Below, piece by piece: positions 1-13,100 of a DNA stretch of 64,000 bases. Numbering within the stretch: position 1 is the first letter of the stretch; each line of letters begins with the position of its first letter. Below the pieces are notes generated by a model. That model ran no database searches. It was not told the origin of the DNA and was given only the letters and a program-made list of their open reading frames with translations. Source of the DNA: Strigamia acuminata (Eukaryota; Arthropoda; Chilopoda; Geophilomorpha; Linotaeniidae); assembly GCA_949358305.1 (NCBI GenBank), contig OX442318.1, positions 11,946,517 through 12,010,516 of the forward strand. Direction: 5' to 3'. A program made the position numbers and the translations under genes.

Positions 1-217
1 CTGACACTGTTTCTCAATTCAAATAGTGAGATCTAAAGTTCCAGTAGCAAATGTGAATTTGAAATTGAAAAAACTCTTGGTTAGCAAAACTAGCACTTAC
101 CAAACTGACAACTGGCTTTCCGTTTATACACCAAAGCTACGCACCAAACACTTAGCATGCAAAGATCTAGCCCAGCAGCTTTAATACCTGTGAGGCCTAA
201 ACTATACATATAAGCGT

Positions 218-357
218 GAAAATGCAAAGCCCCAGGCAAGCATAAAAATGCCGGCCCCAGGCAAATAGAGAAATGCAAGGCCCCAGGCAAGTGCAAAAAT
301 GCAAGGCCTTAGGCAATCATAAAAATGCATGGCCCCAGGCAAATAAAGACATGCAAA
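218..357. repeat. Degenerate array, about 27-bp unit (GCCCCAGGCAA)
   Basis: Five imperfect units share AAATGCAAGGCCCCAGGCAA, spaced about 27-28 bp. It is GC-richer than the other arrays in the window. Confidence 0.75.
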
Positions 358-482
358 AACAAGCACTGCAAGATTAGGCCCACCATCTCATCTGAGTAAT
401 TAATTTGCTTGGTCTGAAGTCTGAACGCACGTCCCAGCTTGGTGATGCCGAAGCAGGATGGCGCCACGCAGTAGCCTAAGTT

Positions 483-722
483 ACCTATACTCTGGCCATG
501 TGTAAGTTGAGCCTAAATCCGAGCCTCACAACTCACTCTGTGCTGCTGCCAGGGAAAATAGTTCAGAGTTTATTGCTTGCTTTTTCCAGAAATCTTAGAA
601 TGTTTGCTTACTATTTTAGTAGATCAGTTGCAATCCTGGTGTTTGGATCTATTTTCTTGTATCACTACACCAGAGAAAAAGCTGGGATTTAAGCTCAACT
701 TACACATGGCCAGAGTATAGGT
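483..722. mobile_element. MITE-like element with 37-bp inverted ends (TATACTCTGGCC)
   Basis: The ends at 484-520 and 685-721 are inverted copies with about one mismatch in 37. The interior carries CTGGTGT...ACACCAG (636-673), the same hairpin core as the elements at 21279, 26244 and 48742. Target duplication is not clear. No coding capacity. Confidence 0.85.
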
Positions 723-963
723 TTAAATCCACCACTGCAAAGTCTGCATTGGACTCACATTATGCTCATGGGCTAAAGGTTTTATTGAAAAAATTGAAAT
801 AGATCTTATTGTGATGACCATAAATGGGTGGTTAAACTGAGAAATAATTGGAAGAAAAAGAAAAATAATGATCACGACACCAAAGTTGAGAAAAAGTTGA
901 AAATAATGAAAGCAAAGTAAATCACTGACACGCAAAGGAGGGCCTTAATCAGTACTTACTTAC

Positions 964-1233
964 AAGTGACAATGAGGCTTCTCTCGGGTGAGATTTCGCT
1001 CCAGCCGAGCCGGTTTCGACCACGACAGGAATAGTTGCCGTCGGCTGCTCTGGTGACTTGGCCCAGGGGAAGTTCAGCTTCGTGGGTGCCATTCAACTGC
1101 ACTCCGTCCTTGTACCACATTACACGGTCCAATCTGGTGGGATTGCCTGCAACTACGGTGCAGCGAAGCCGCACATCGGTCTTGCCTTCGACGACGGCAC
1201 GAGGAACGACTTCCATCATTACTTCCGGTGGAT
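964..1233 (-). CDS. Sidestep-like receptor, exon encoding Ig domain 5
   Basis: The exon has 90 codons, phase 1-1, with acceptor TTTTTCAAG before 1233 and donor GTAAGTAAG after 964. With the previous T it starts Y-PPEVMMEVVPRAVVEGK, has VRLRC (first cysteine), VMWYKDG (core tryptophan), then TRAADGNYSC (second cysteine) and RGRNRLGWSE, closing with SLIVT. Two sequons (NGT, NYS) are visible. The GNPTRLDRVMWY loop resembles the fifth Ig domain of Sidestep proteins. The next exon lies below position 1 and must begin with two bases completing a T-- codon. Two overlapping frames on the plus strand are shadows. Confidence 0.87.
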
Positions 1234-1635
1234 CTTGAAAAATAAATAAGAAAATAAATAAAAGAAACTTTAATAATGTAGATATGTTTATCTTGGCTGT
1301 TTGCTCTTGAAAAGAGATATGGCTAAATTACAATCTTTTGACAAATGTTGACGGAGTTCCAATATCTGGGAGCAATTGAAGAATCAGCAAGAATGGACTG
1401 TACAACTACGTCTTTAACCAATAGTCTACACCCAATTCTGTTTATAATTTGTTGGGTGTGAACAATTTGCCATTTGTCTGCAAAATTACGTCATTTTGGG
1501 ACGTTGCTTCATTTTGTCCATGCTTATATTAGGCTGCATCCGCCTCACGTTGAAGGTTTTTTCCCCCTAACACTTTCTGAATCTTTTTAGCGATATTTTT
1601 ATGAATTTCTTCAGATGTACCAGGACGAGATCGCG

Positions 1636-1858
1636 TGATATTTTGCAAGATTTTGCTAGATTTTTTGTGATTTTGCTAGATTTTTTGTGATTTTGCTACA
1701 TTTTTTTGTGATTTTGCCACAATTTGTGATTTTGCTACATTTTTTGTGATTTTGCTACATTTTTTGTGATTTTGCTACATTTTTTGTGATTTTGCTACAT
1801 TTTTTGTGATTTTGCCACAATTTTTGCGATTTTGCTACATTTTATGCGATTTTGCTAA
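1636..1858. repeat. 20-bp minisatellite (GATTTTGCTACATTTTTTGT)
   Basis: About eleven units; from 1731 the period is exactly 20 bp. Each unit holds two T-runs about 10 bp apart. Confidence 0.9.
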
Positions 1859-2646
1859 AGTTAATATGTATAAATATTTTTGAGTCACTTTTAGTGACCC
1901 TCCTTGTATTGTTGTATTGTTAATTAGGGATAACCAATCCATTAGCGTTGTTCGAAGAGATTTAGGATGATTCCGGAGACCTCGGATAACAATCAACCGA
2001 AAATGTCTTCAGTCAGCAAAAGGCAACATTTGTTATTCTGTTGTTTCATGTTTTGTAAACTTGTTTTTCTAAAACCCTATTAAACTTTAAAACAACAAAT
2101 TATTCTGAAAATAAACAAACGTTGGCAGTGTCGGATATTTGTTTCTAAAGCCTTAGCAAGCACCTTCCTTTTCAATTGGGAAATCTTTTATCTAATTGCA
2201 TAAAAGCCATTTCCTTTGATGCAACAACAAGGGCCAAAACTCACCAATCATTTCCCCTTAAAAACTAATTGGAATATCACTCAACTTGTGAGTAACCACA
2301 GAAAATTGAGCATAAAGACAGTGACGTTGCTCAGTTTGTATATGCACCAAAAGATAACAGAGCACAATGGATTTGCACAAGGAAACCGAAAGCGCTCTCT
2401 TTAGTTAAACTCGCACGTCATTAATTTTAAACAAGTCTTGTTAAAGAAGACAGGAGCCAACCAACTTGCAAGTGAAATCCAATTTCCCAACTTCATTTCA
2501 CTCCTGGCTCAATAATTTAAGCTATCAGTTGAAGCCTTACAGATTCAAATAAATCAATTTCCATACAAAAGAAGGAAAAGAAAAGTTAAAGAAGTCTAAA
2601 AAAATAAAATAAAAATGCAAATAACATAACAAAATTGAAGAAGTCT

Positions 2647-2894
2647 TACCGTATTTACCCGCTGTGCCGGCATAGCGCGGGTTTAACCAAACTGCCGGCA
2701 AACCCTGACACCAACCAAAACAAGCCTAAAAAATGTTTTTAGATGCCCAAAATGTAGGAAATTGCCCTAAATGTCTATAAACTTACACAAATTTTAATAA
2801 TAATCTTCAGAATATCTAGAAAACTCAAATTTATGGTCCAAATTCAAACAAAAGTTGGTAATTTGGTTGTCGCTTAAAGCGGGGTAGTACGGTA
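2647..2894. mobile_element. Inverted-repeat element with TACCGTATTT ends, copy 1
   Basis: Left TACCGTATTTACCCGCT and right AGCGGGGTAGTACGGTA are imperfect inverted copies (248 bp overall). Related ends and nearly the same length occur at 50574-50816. No coding capacity. Confidence 0.65.
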
Positions 2895-3386
2895 ACTGTC
2901 TTTTGAACAAGTTTTGCAGTTCCTGAATGCTCTGTAGTGTAGTTAAGCCAAAACTAATTGCTTGCCAAACAAAATCCCCTACTGAGTGCCCTGAAACAAT
3001 AAGAAATAGGAACTGACAAATAAATCATTATGTCCTGTATGGACCTCCTATGGGAGTGCAACATCAACCATTACACGAGCAAAAACAGTTGAAGTTCAAA
3101 ATTTTCCACTTACAAGGAAATCCTCAGATTAATCACTATGCTGGAAGCTTAAGGCAAATTGAACTTTGCATCGTTTTTCAATCAGAAAAGGAATAAGACT
3201 ACCCGCATACCAAAAGTGATTTAGTGGCTAAATGCATTTACTCAGCATCAGCAGTAATTGCACATTTCGTCTGTAATTTACTACCAGTTGTAGTACAAAG
3301 TTATTTAGTTTGACTTTTCTTCTTTGAACCAGTCTAAATGCATTTGCTAGACAGCCATTCAAACAAGAAAAGTTTGTGTATTTATT

Positions 3387-3873
3387 TATTTATTCAACAT
3401 TGAAACTTCTATCCCTTAAAAATCCCAGCGAAACTTAAGTTGACTTCTCCCAATTTAACCAAAGCGCTTCTTAGTTAACCCTCAGAAGGACAATCTGCAA
3501 AGACGACGCTTTGGTGCCCACAATGTACGAATTTGGGGACAAAATAATTAAATTCGGAAGGCCCGTAGCTGAAGCGCTGTTAGGGTAGTGCGACAAATTG
3601 TCACACTTGGCACTACTGTTGTTGAGCCAAGAAAATTAATTTTAAGTGAAAAGTTTAATTTATCCTAAAAAAATTTAATTTTAAATGTATATTTTAGCCA
3701 GAAATAGAACCATAAACATAACGTAATCACTAGTGTTGGACAACTAGCGCCATACGGTGTCTGCTGGCAAAAATTGGAAGCACTAAGTAGAAGCGCTTTT
3801 ATAAGATTGGGAGAAGCCAACTTAAATTTAAGCTGGGATTTCTAAGGGGCAAAATTTTCAAAGATGAATAAAT
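3387..3873. mobile_element. Inverted-repeat element with CTTCTCCCAATT, complete copy
   Basis: Roughly 90-bp imperfect inverted ends start TTATTCA, run through CCCTTA-AAATCCCAGC and GACTTCTCCCAATT, and end near AGCGCTTCT. A partial copy lies at 28394-28540 and a weak end at 17280. No coding capacity. Confidence 0.75.
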
Positions 3874-4887
3874 GATTTACTTCATTTTCATTTTTATCTT
3901 GATCAAGTAAATATAAATGCAACTTTTAATAAACTCAACAAGTGATTTAATTGAATCTTCACTTCTTTCAGCTTTCAATATGCAACAGCACAACAAGATA
4001 AAAAAAATGAGGTAAATGGATTTTCTTTATATTGCAATGCAGAAAGCATTTCTCCTAAGCGGCAGAATGGAAAAAACCCAAGTTCAAAAATTTCAATCAA
4101 ACACTGGCTTTTTCTCAAAGAAAAAAAGAATTGTTACTCACAAAAAACTAACTCTGGTCTATGCGATTCTGTCATGTTTCCCAAGTACCTGAATATTTTA
4201 TTACGTATAACAACCTAAATTAATTTTTATTATCCCATAAATTAAACATTTAAAAAAGAAAATCCCCAGCCAGCAATCTGCTCGTTACTTCAACTTAATT
4301 AGTCATGGATCATGGATAATGAAAAATGTGGAGATTATGGGGCAAAAATTAAAAGAAAAAAAGAAAAAAATATTTATAGTGTGCGAACAATGCCCCGGTC
4401 ACACTAAATTAAGTCAACTTTGGACAGGGCTGTTAATTGCACGCACCAAGTGACACATACTTTATTGGACTCTAGAAAAACTGTCTTTCATCTGTCCAGT
4501 TAAGTTCAACAGTCAATAAACTCAACATAAATTATGGCCTCAACAACATCAACAAAATCTACTCCCCACAACTTAATAAATGTCAGCAATGATGCTAAAC
4601 CAATCAATTCTTGCTTACTTTAGAGTGAATGATGATCACACTCATCCAAAGACTCCTCCTTCAAGAAAACATGGACCAGAAATAATAAACATTGCATGTA
4701 CAATGTTTTTATATGTTTATATACCATAACGGTAGCGCTTTTGTAACAGAAGAGTTGCCATGAATCGGTTTTTGAAGTAATGTAAGTGCGTTAGAAGGAC
4801 GTCCAGTTACGTAACACTGGCCTGTTTAATAGAAGTTTGTCTGGCTTCGATAGCAAACTTATCGGATGTACTACATTTTAGAAATTT

Positions 4888-5071
4888 CATTTTAGCGACA
4901 CACCATTTTAGCGACACAAAACGGCACTAATAGTAGCACTAATTCCTAAGAAGGGCTAACAAGGGGGGGGGCTGCAAACCTAACCTTGCTGCTTTTTTGA
5001 TGCAAACCACTTTTTTGAGCTAAAATGGGACTTTTTTGGTAAAAATCGCTAAAATGAGCGTCGCTAAAATG
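4888..5071. mobile_element. Short element with doubled CATTTTAGCGAC ends
   Basis: Two direct copies of CATTTTAGCGA(C) at the left (4888, 4904) face two inverted copies at the right (5047, 5062). A run of nine G lies at 4963-4971. Target duplication is not obvious. Confidence 0.55.
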
Positions 5072-7483
5072 ACTATAACCGAACTTATCCAGTGTCCGAT
5101 CTTTACGCAAATTTATTATGCTTACGAGTGTCTTAGAGCTTTAACACCAAAAGGACAGCAAAAGAAACGATACAAACATTTAATTTTCATGTCACTAATG
5201 TGCAATGTCTTTTCGTTTTTCCGTGTGGAAAAAAATGAAATTTAGTTTTTGAATTTGGCACCGAGATACCGTTTAATCCTGAATGTGTTGTGCGACCTTT
5301 GATCAGATTTTCAGTTTGACTTTTTTATATTTTTTTTTCATTTTTTTTAAAAAGAGAAGATTAGTGCAGAAAATAATGGCATGCCCCTTGACAATTTATA
5401 GGCGAGGGAATTTGATGGCTCTCCCAGGAATGTTATTCAGTGTTCCATCACACTCAGTCTACCGTGTTATTACATCGTGACATCCAAGAGGTCTTCATTA
5501 GGGAAAAAAATCGAAATCGACCTGCAATTTCCCGCCGTTTATACCATACACGGAGCACAATCGCTTGTTTCTATTATTTATAATGGTTAAAAAAACAAAA
5601 CTGTTCGGACCCGAGAGATATTATCATTTTCTACATCCACCCATATCTGTTTTTCTCTTTTTTCTTCCAGTTTAAATCGCTCCAAAAACAAATTATTAAG
5701 CCGTGTTTTCTCACAGCCAAAATGTACACATTTAAAACCTTGATAAGAAGATGTTGGCAATGTTTTGTCACGTAGAAATAAGTCTTAAACGTGGGAAAAA
5801 ACCTTCGATGTGGCTTAAAAAGCAGTATTGTCTCCGTATGGATCATTTAACCTTTGCAAAGCTATATTATAAAACTGTTTTTGACACGAAAAAGATTAAA
5901 ATTTCACGAGAAAACTAAATCCCCAAACTTGTAAGATGAAAAAAGACACCGATCTAACATTATTTCACAAAAAAATATCAAAAAATCATTAATTATTAAT
6001 ACTAAAGCAAATATTATTTTTCAAAAAATTCAATTTTATTTTTCATATTTTTTAATCAGTCGTTAAATTAATCGTTGCATTATCGCAACGTTTTGTTTTC
6101 AATCCCGTAAAATTTTTTAAAATTGTCTACGAACTTTGTGGAAACCCTATATATGTAAAAATAAATATTTTAATTCAATTTTCCATTATTCGTCAAAAAA
6201 AAAATGTCTAACGCACAACTTCGGCTTATTTATGGCTGAAATCGAAAGTGTGTTAATCCATGTATAATGTAATACACTCGATTCAAAGTTGAAGCTCAGA
6301 AATTCAATTACATACAACTCCCACCCATCACCAAAGCAAATCGATCCGCTCGGGCTGAATTTAAAATAAAATAAGAAAAGAAATACAAAATAAAAAAAAT
6401 TCAAAAAAAAAAAAAAAAATTCAAACAGAAAAGAAAAGTAATACCGTGTCACGTCAACATCACTGCCATTAGCATTGGCTGAAAGCGAATATCCAAACTT
6501 ATTCCACGACTGTTCATTACTTTAGACGACAGCGACTCCCAATTCTTTCTTTTTTTATTATTTAAATAAAGAAAAGAAAAGAAAATAAAAATCAATCACT
6601 GCTCTCCTTATTACCTCAAGAAAAGTGACATTAAAAATAAACACTTAAGAGATAAAAAGAAATGTGCCTTGCAATATAAAATTTATCTAGAAAAAGTTTT
6701 AAGTATCAAGCGAGGTCTAGCTGCAATAAAAAGTGGAGACAAGTGTCACTATTGTTGTTTAAAAAGTGTAGGAATTAAAAGGGTTTAAAAATTCTTATCT
6801 TATTTGGAAATAACCAAGTTTCGGATCAAAGGATTAGAGCAATTTCAATGTTGCATGTAAGGAAACGGCCGGCACGAAGTTGCGCAAAGTGAATTTGCAT
6901 TGTGGAGAAAGGGCAAGAAATGAAATCCACAAAGTGGCAAAATGAGCACTTATAATCATTGGAGTAAGTTGCAAAGACCTACTCATTGCCATGTTTACTA
7001 ATGAACTGTGCGCTTTGGTCCTTACAAATTTCTCGCCTCCCATTAACGAGACCTTTCACCCGTTATGTCGCTAATTTCACCGCAAAATATTCGCGACTGC
7101 CACTGCTTAATTCGTGCAACATTTAAAAGATTCCATTTCCAACCTACTTCCACCGAATGCTAAAACACTTTTACACGCTAACATAACAGTTTCAGCTCTC
7201 TTGGATTTGGCCGTTACGCATGCAGTTGATGAAAAGTGCTTAGCTTTATTTAACGCTAAATTTATTTCAGCAAAAAGAATTTATTTCTAATAGCCGAGAA
7301 CCGCCTACCCTAATTCCAAACATTTGTCGACAAACTTAAAGTGTTAAGTTTGTACACAAAAGTTTAGATATTTTCATGGGAGAATAAATTTAATGGCGTG
7401 TGGTGGTCCTTCATATTTTGTGTGAAACAGAAATATAAAAGAGTTGGTCTGCGCGTGGAGCTATAAATCATCTCAATGGATTT

Positions 7484-7519
7484 TCCTCGATAGTATAGTG
7501 CTCAGTATCCCCGTTTGTC
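7484..7519 (+). pseudogene. tRNA-Asp 5' half
   Basis: The sequence starts TCCTCGATAGTATAGTG and continues CTCAGTATCCCCG to a GTC anticodon, matching the acceptor strand, D-arm (with the A box) and first half of the anticodon stem of eukaryotic tRNA-Asp. The second half (T-arm, 3' acceptor strand) is missing. So it cannot be a working tRNA. It is followed by CGACCAA. Confidence 0.7.
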
Positions 7520-8167
7520 GACCAATAGTGCACAGTCATCTCCTTGAAACAAATATTGAATAATTTAATTACCGATATTTTTCTTTTAGCTGTAAGTAGC
7601 GTTATTAAGGAGAATGCTTGTTGTATCAATTATTATTTGCGCATTTTCCAAATTCACTTTCACAATTAGACAAAACGATGTTTATCTAATGGAAATTTTC
7701 AAAAAAGAAAAAAAACCTAATTAATTTCAGCAGTTTTCTCCATTTATCATTCATTCCCAAGTCTTAATTTTACTAATAAACAAGAGGCATTTCATCTGCT
7801 ATAAAACAAAGTTGATATCATCTTTGCGCCTCACTGCTCATACAGTTTTTCTTCTTTTTGCCATAAAAAAGAAAATAAACTGTACACTTTTATGGTTAAA
7901 AACTTTTAATAAAATCAGTTTTGGTGCCGGTTTATATTATCATTTATCAAAGTAGTTTGTAGATGGATAAAGTGTTTGGTATTTGTTAGTTTTCATCAAA
8001 TAGTTTATAGTGTCGTTGTAAATTTCAATAATCCGTATTTGTCTTCTTGTAGAGCGTAATCACATTTTATGAGTCGTAACAAAAACAGATCCAAAGTGGC
8101 ACCGACAGCATAAAAGTCAAAAGACTAAAAATAACATTTAAATGCCAATTGTCACAAAGAAAATAAA

Positions 8168-8199
8168 TCCTCGATAGTCTAGTGATTAGTATCTCCGCC
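8168..8199 (+). pseudogene. Second tRNA-Asp 5' half
   Basis: Begins TCCTCGATAGTCTAGTG, then ATTAGTATCTCCGCC, again the 5' half of tRNA-Asp on the same strand, 684 bp from the first. It ends just before the anticodon and is followed by the same CGACCAA seen after the first copy. No 3' half is present. Confidence 0.65.
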
Positions 8200-9441
8200 G
8201 ACCAAAACTTGGACCGAAAATGCTGAATTAAGAAAACGGAATTCCCGTCAAACTGCACAAACAACTTGAAATTATTTCGTAATCGTTCTGAATGAAAAAT
8301 CGACTGTCCAATTACACCGCTCCCATCCATCATTCTCCTAACTTTAAAAGAAAGTTAAATCCTTTAAAAAGAAAATTTTTTCAATCAACTATTAAAATCT
8401 CTCCTATTAAAATCTACTTAGAAGAGGCCCTTGATTCCCATCATCCTTCAATGAGAAAACTTAATGGATTACCCACTAATTAAGCGTTTCAACAACATTG
8501 CCTCCTTGATGCAAATACTATCTGAGTCTTAAAGAAACCTCAAAAGAGAATGATTAATGACTCCATGCCACTGATCTGCAGTCAGTAATCAGGCCTGGCA
8601 TGCTTAGTCAAAGTCAATAACCACTCCGGTCCTTTTTTCCATTTTTTCTTCGTCAACCTTTTCACTTTTGCCAAGATGGATTTTCTTTTCAAATAATCTA
8701 GCTCATGTAAAAGAAAGGATGCTTTCCATTAACATAGAATTTTACACTGGACCCTTTTGCAAAAAGCTTTTAAGAATAACAAGAAAAGTAAGGAAGTCAG
8801 AAGAAAGAATGGGGAGAGAGGGGAAAAAAAGGCTCTTGCACCTTTAGCATTGTAGAAAAACCCGTGTGTGAAGACGAAATAGGGTTTGAATTTAGTGCAC
8901 GAGACTTATATAATCCACTTTATGGAATAAAGTAATTTTCTCCCTTCACTTTTAAAGCTTCGCTACGCTTTCAGCTATAAATAAACCTCCCCATTTTCCA
9001 TTTTTACTGGCCGATTAATTAAAGACTGTGCAACTGAAATGAGACCGTAAAGTTTTAAAATTTTGTTGCCTAATAAAAAATCCATTTGTACTTAGTACAT
9101 TAGAAAAATAAGTGCACTTCACCATGTTCAAGGCTGCTGTGTCCTGGCTATGAAATTCAAGATTAGTCGCCTGGTTATCTGGAATTAGTTGATCAATTCA
9201 ATGACACTACGGCTTGTTACATTAGGCAATAGAAGAATTTTCTTAAATCTTAAAATACATGTCTACAAGACATCTTTTAGATGCCATATGGATACAATGA
9301 ACCCCTTTGGAGGTCTAATACTCAGGGGTAAAAGTAGGGAAAATGTCTAGGAACTCAGTTGAATTGACGTCAATTCAACTGTGTTCCGGCAAAGGTTTTT
9401 TAAAGCCGGTCCAAAATGTTTCACTGTTGTTTACAAATAAT

Positions 9442-9883
9442 AGGTGCGTTGGATATAAAATGGATTTCCGAAATCGTGATTTTCTTGATTTTCTGAAATC
9501 AAGAAAATCGGATTTCAACTTTGAACGGCCTTAATTTTTTTAGAAATCTAACTGTTGCGCATGTGCAATTTGACTTCCTGTTTGACATTTAAAAAATATC
9601 ATGATTTTCCCAATTGCAATTATTAAATTGCAAACAAAAATAACTGCTCTGATCGCTCTGTGTACAATTCAAGATGGCTGAAAATCAACTTGGAAATCAA
9701 GGAAATCAAAGAAAGCGACCCTACACGTCGCTTTCGCAAAATCGAATTTTCTGAAATCGGATTTCGTTTTTATGACGGAAAAACCGTCACTTCCGAGCTC
9801 CCAAAATCAGCAAAAGCAGCAAAATCATCAAAATCAGCAAGATCCGCAAAATCAGCAAAATCCATTTTATATTGAACGCGCCT
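9442..9883. mobile_element. Inverted-repeat element with AGGTGCGTT ends, copy 1
   Basis: Left AGGTGCGTTGGATATAAAA and right inverse TTTTATATTGAACGCGCCT match over about 23 bp; AAT flanks both sides. The interior has a 14-bp perfect hairpin (GATTTTCTTGATTT) near 9478 and an AAATCAGCA-type run near 9804-9862. An open frame there is not gene-like. Confidence 0.75.
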
Positions 9884-9965
9884 AATGTTCATACAACTAA
9901 AATCATCATTCGCAATCAGCATTTTAAACTAGAACGGCATTTCGTTTCCAAACCTTTTACACTTT

Positions 9966-10145
9966 AACCATGTTAAAACGAATTTTTCGTGACAACGAAC
10001 CGCGATATAAAGAATTTTTCATTACAACGAATTATTAAAAATGGCTTGGCTGGTTGGTCGGCCAGAAAACCCATGTTAAAAAATTTCGATATAACAAACC
10101 GATTTGTCGGATCACTTGCGATTCGTTATAACGAGGCTCGACTGC
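9966..10145. mobile_element. Pogo/Tigger-like terminal fragment
   Basis: Ends in TTCGTTATAACGAGGCTCGACTG, written here as TTCGTTATAACGAGG plus CTCGACTG, which resembles the ends of many pogo-type elements. Similar decayed motifs (GACAACGAACCGCGATATAA) lie upstream. Only a fragment; the assignment is tentative. Confidence 0.4.
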
Positions 10146-13100
10146 ACCAAAACAAAATCTGAATATACGGTATACGTAAAATTTTGAGAGCGTTATGCCT
10201 TTTCTCACACACTGATCCGTTAAAATTTGTTTCTAACTCGCTGACTCTGGATTTTGAGGTCTCTTCGTTTCTGGGGACTACCTCTCACAAGACCTACAGA
10301 AAAGCAACATGTCCATCGTAAATCATAACAAAAATTCCAAAAATTTCTACAATAATACACATTCATAAATGTCCTTATTTTTAAATGGCACATAAAAACT
10401 GTTTTTCATTTTTTAAATTTTTTCCTTCTTTTTACTTTATGGCTTTGTCATTAAGGATTCAGCAAGCAAGAACTTGGACAAACTTCGGCCTTAAATTTGA
10501 TTTTTATTCTTTTCATTTTCAACTGCAGAAAAAAAAAATTAAATAGCAAATGGTGCCAAAAACTTTATAGGTTTAAACACATTTCCAAAAAAAAAAAAAA
10601 AAAAAAAGAAATAAAAAAAAAAGAAAAAAAAGAAAAATGGCTGCTAATTACTTGGCTCAAGTCGTGGCTTTTCACCATCCAAAACTGTTTCTCTGGCAGT
10701 CAAAACCACATACAAAGCTATTACTATAAAAATGTCCCTGAAATGGTAAAAAGAAAAGAAAAGAAAAAGGCGCAGACAAGTTATGACTATCTCCCCCTCC
10801 TATTTCTTTTTATATTTCACATTTCCGTTTCTCACTACATAGGCGTTATCCTATGACTAACATTGCACTTTTGAGAGTGATTCATCGCAGTCATCATCAA
10901 CATAATAGGGCTCATCATATTCCCTTTGGAGCAATGCACCAAAGTTTGTAGATAGAAGTGTGAGCAAATGATGGCAACATTACAATAGGCATAGCGCTAG
11001 TTTGAGATGGTACAGCCTTCAATAAAACAATCCTACAAGCTCAGCTGGCTTGAAGACACATTTGTGATGCTGCAGTGAATCGATCAAGGATCTAAGCACA
11101 AGAGTGGTCAATTCAAACAATTTTATGCACGACCAAACTTGCGAGAAATGGAGAAACCAACTTGTGCTTGTTTTTTAACATCAGCACAATTGAAAAATAT
11201 CAATTTTTATGAGGGCTTCTTTCATTTGGCAATGCTAAAAAGTGATTTTGTTGCTTTTTGAAACAGGATGTGCTGTCATTCATTTTGACAAGGAGTAAAA
11301 TGTTCTTGTCTGATTTCAAAACAATTGGTGCATTCAATTTTGAAAGCCAAACAAAAAACTTGTCTTTTTGCCATTTCTAGAACAGGGGAACTACAAAGTA
11401 GCACTGAATGCTCATTTCACATGATGAAAAAACATCATCGTTTCCATAGTTCCAGTGACAAGTCCATCTGTTGGTCTTTCTGTGGCTTTAACGGTTTTTG
11501 GAAACAAAAAATACAGTTTCATATATTTTTTTTTTCAATGCATGACCTTTTAGATACCGCAGCATAAGGTGCGTTTCATAAATATAAAGCCACCCGCAAA
11601 GATTGGCTTCCAAGAAAAACGATTAAAACAGTCACAAAACACGATTAAAACAGTCACAAAACTATATGTTGCACGTGAATATTCATCAAATTTTACACCT
11701 TTTACTCGTTTCAAAACAATTTTGAACACAAATAACTATTGGTCACAATTGAAAAGCAAATTGTTGCAGTATTGCGTAATTATAAAGCCAGTCACAAATT
11801 TAATCCAAAACAATTTTTTTAAGGATCAAAAATTGACACAGGAGAGTAGTTAATAGTACATAAATGTCATCTGTTACAAAAATTGTACCATTGTCAATTC
11901 AAAATGTTGTAAAAACAATTCATTGAAACCCACTGATTGCCCACTGATTCTGAGTGAAATATTGCACATCAGAGTTTGCGGGTGAATCAAGAAGACCATA
12001 CATTAGTGCACCAAAAACAACAACTACCAGAAGGATTAAGAGCACCAAATTTTTTAAATACATGAAAGAAAAGCAAGACCTGCTCGACATCTCTTCTCAG
12101 GTCATGCCAGTAGTATTGCCAATCATCTGGCTTGTCCAATTAACCTTTTTTCCTTCACAAAACACAAGTTTCGTCTATTCATCCTTCCTCAACCTTGTTT
12201 GTTGGGCTTACTTTAATATTTTCTGTCTACAACATTTTAGTAGAGCAAGTCTTGTTTTCAAAAATTTAGTGCTCTTAATTATATATGTTGAATGTATGAA
12301 TTTCTCTAGTGATTAACATAGGAAAATTCATCATCTTTACTCTCACCATGAATTTTCCTGTATAAGTTATCGGAAATTGTTTGACTAATCTTCTCCACAC
12401 CCAGAGCCACAGACATTAAACCAATCATCTTAGTTCTATTTCTCTCCTTGCCTTACACTAAACCTACTGAAATAATAATTTATACATTGGCTTTGCAGAA
12501 AAGAAAACCGGCTGCCAACTGCAGTTCTGTTCAAAATCCATCCCACAGGAAACGACTTAGATGGCCTAATACCCTGACAGGAATTCTGCATAGGGTCATG
12601 ACTGTGATAAGTCGGAATCAATCAATAGTATAAAGTCTTTGAGAACAAGGGGAGAATTATTTTGGCTTGCCCTGAAAATCCTCCAATTAGGACCCGCTTT
12701 TTATCCATCCGTTGTGGCCAACAGTTGAAAAACCCTCGGAAATTAGACAGCTGGTACAATTATTGCAGTACAATAATATTGTAATGAAATATTGACCAAT
12801 GGACTATCATAAAAACAAGTGATAAGAATTGAAGTGCCGAACACTCCATAGTGCAAAAAGATGGCAAAAAAGTGTACGGCGCTTCCATTAAGGGCGTTGT
12901 ATGGTATGAATATTAAATAATCTTAATAATAATTGAAAAACTATTCATATTTAGTCATTATAGTGGTTTACTAAAAGGTGACCCCAGTGGTAGAACATTG
13001 TACTATCCTTTTATACGCCAGTTTCAACAGACAAGTCTGTAAACAAATCAGGAGCGGTATTTGCGGCATCTCGTTTTCAAAGTGACTTTATTGCCGGTTT

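Larger units (their letters stand above)
1..963 (-). other. Intron downstream of the Ig5 exon (partial)
   Basis: Only the first 963 bases of this intron are in the window. It holds a short GCCCCAGGCAA repeat array and one inverted-repeat element, listed separately. Nothing coding was recognised. Confidence 0.7.

Noticed and set aside
7484-7560. Complete tRNA-Asp gene
   Set aside because: No matching 3' anticodon stem, T-arm or acceptor strand follows the 5' half.
10497-10856. 119-codon Lys-rich frame
   Set aside because: Runs through long A-tracts; an artefact of composition.
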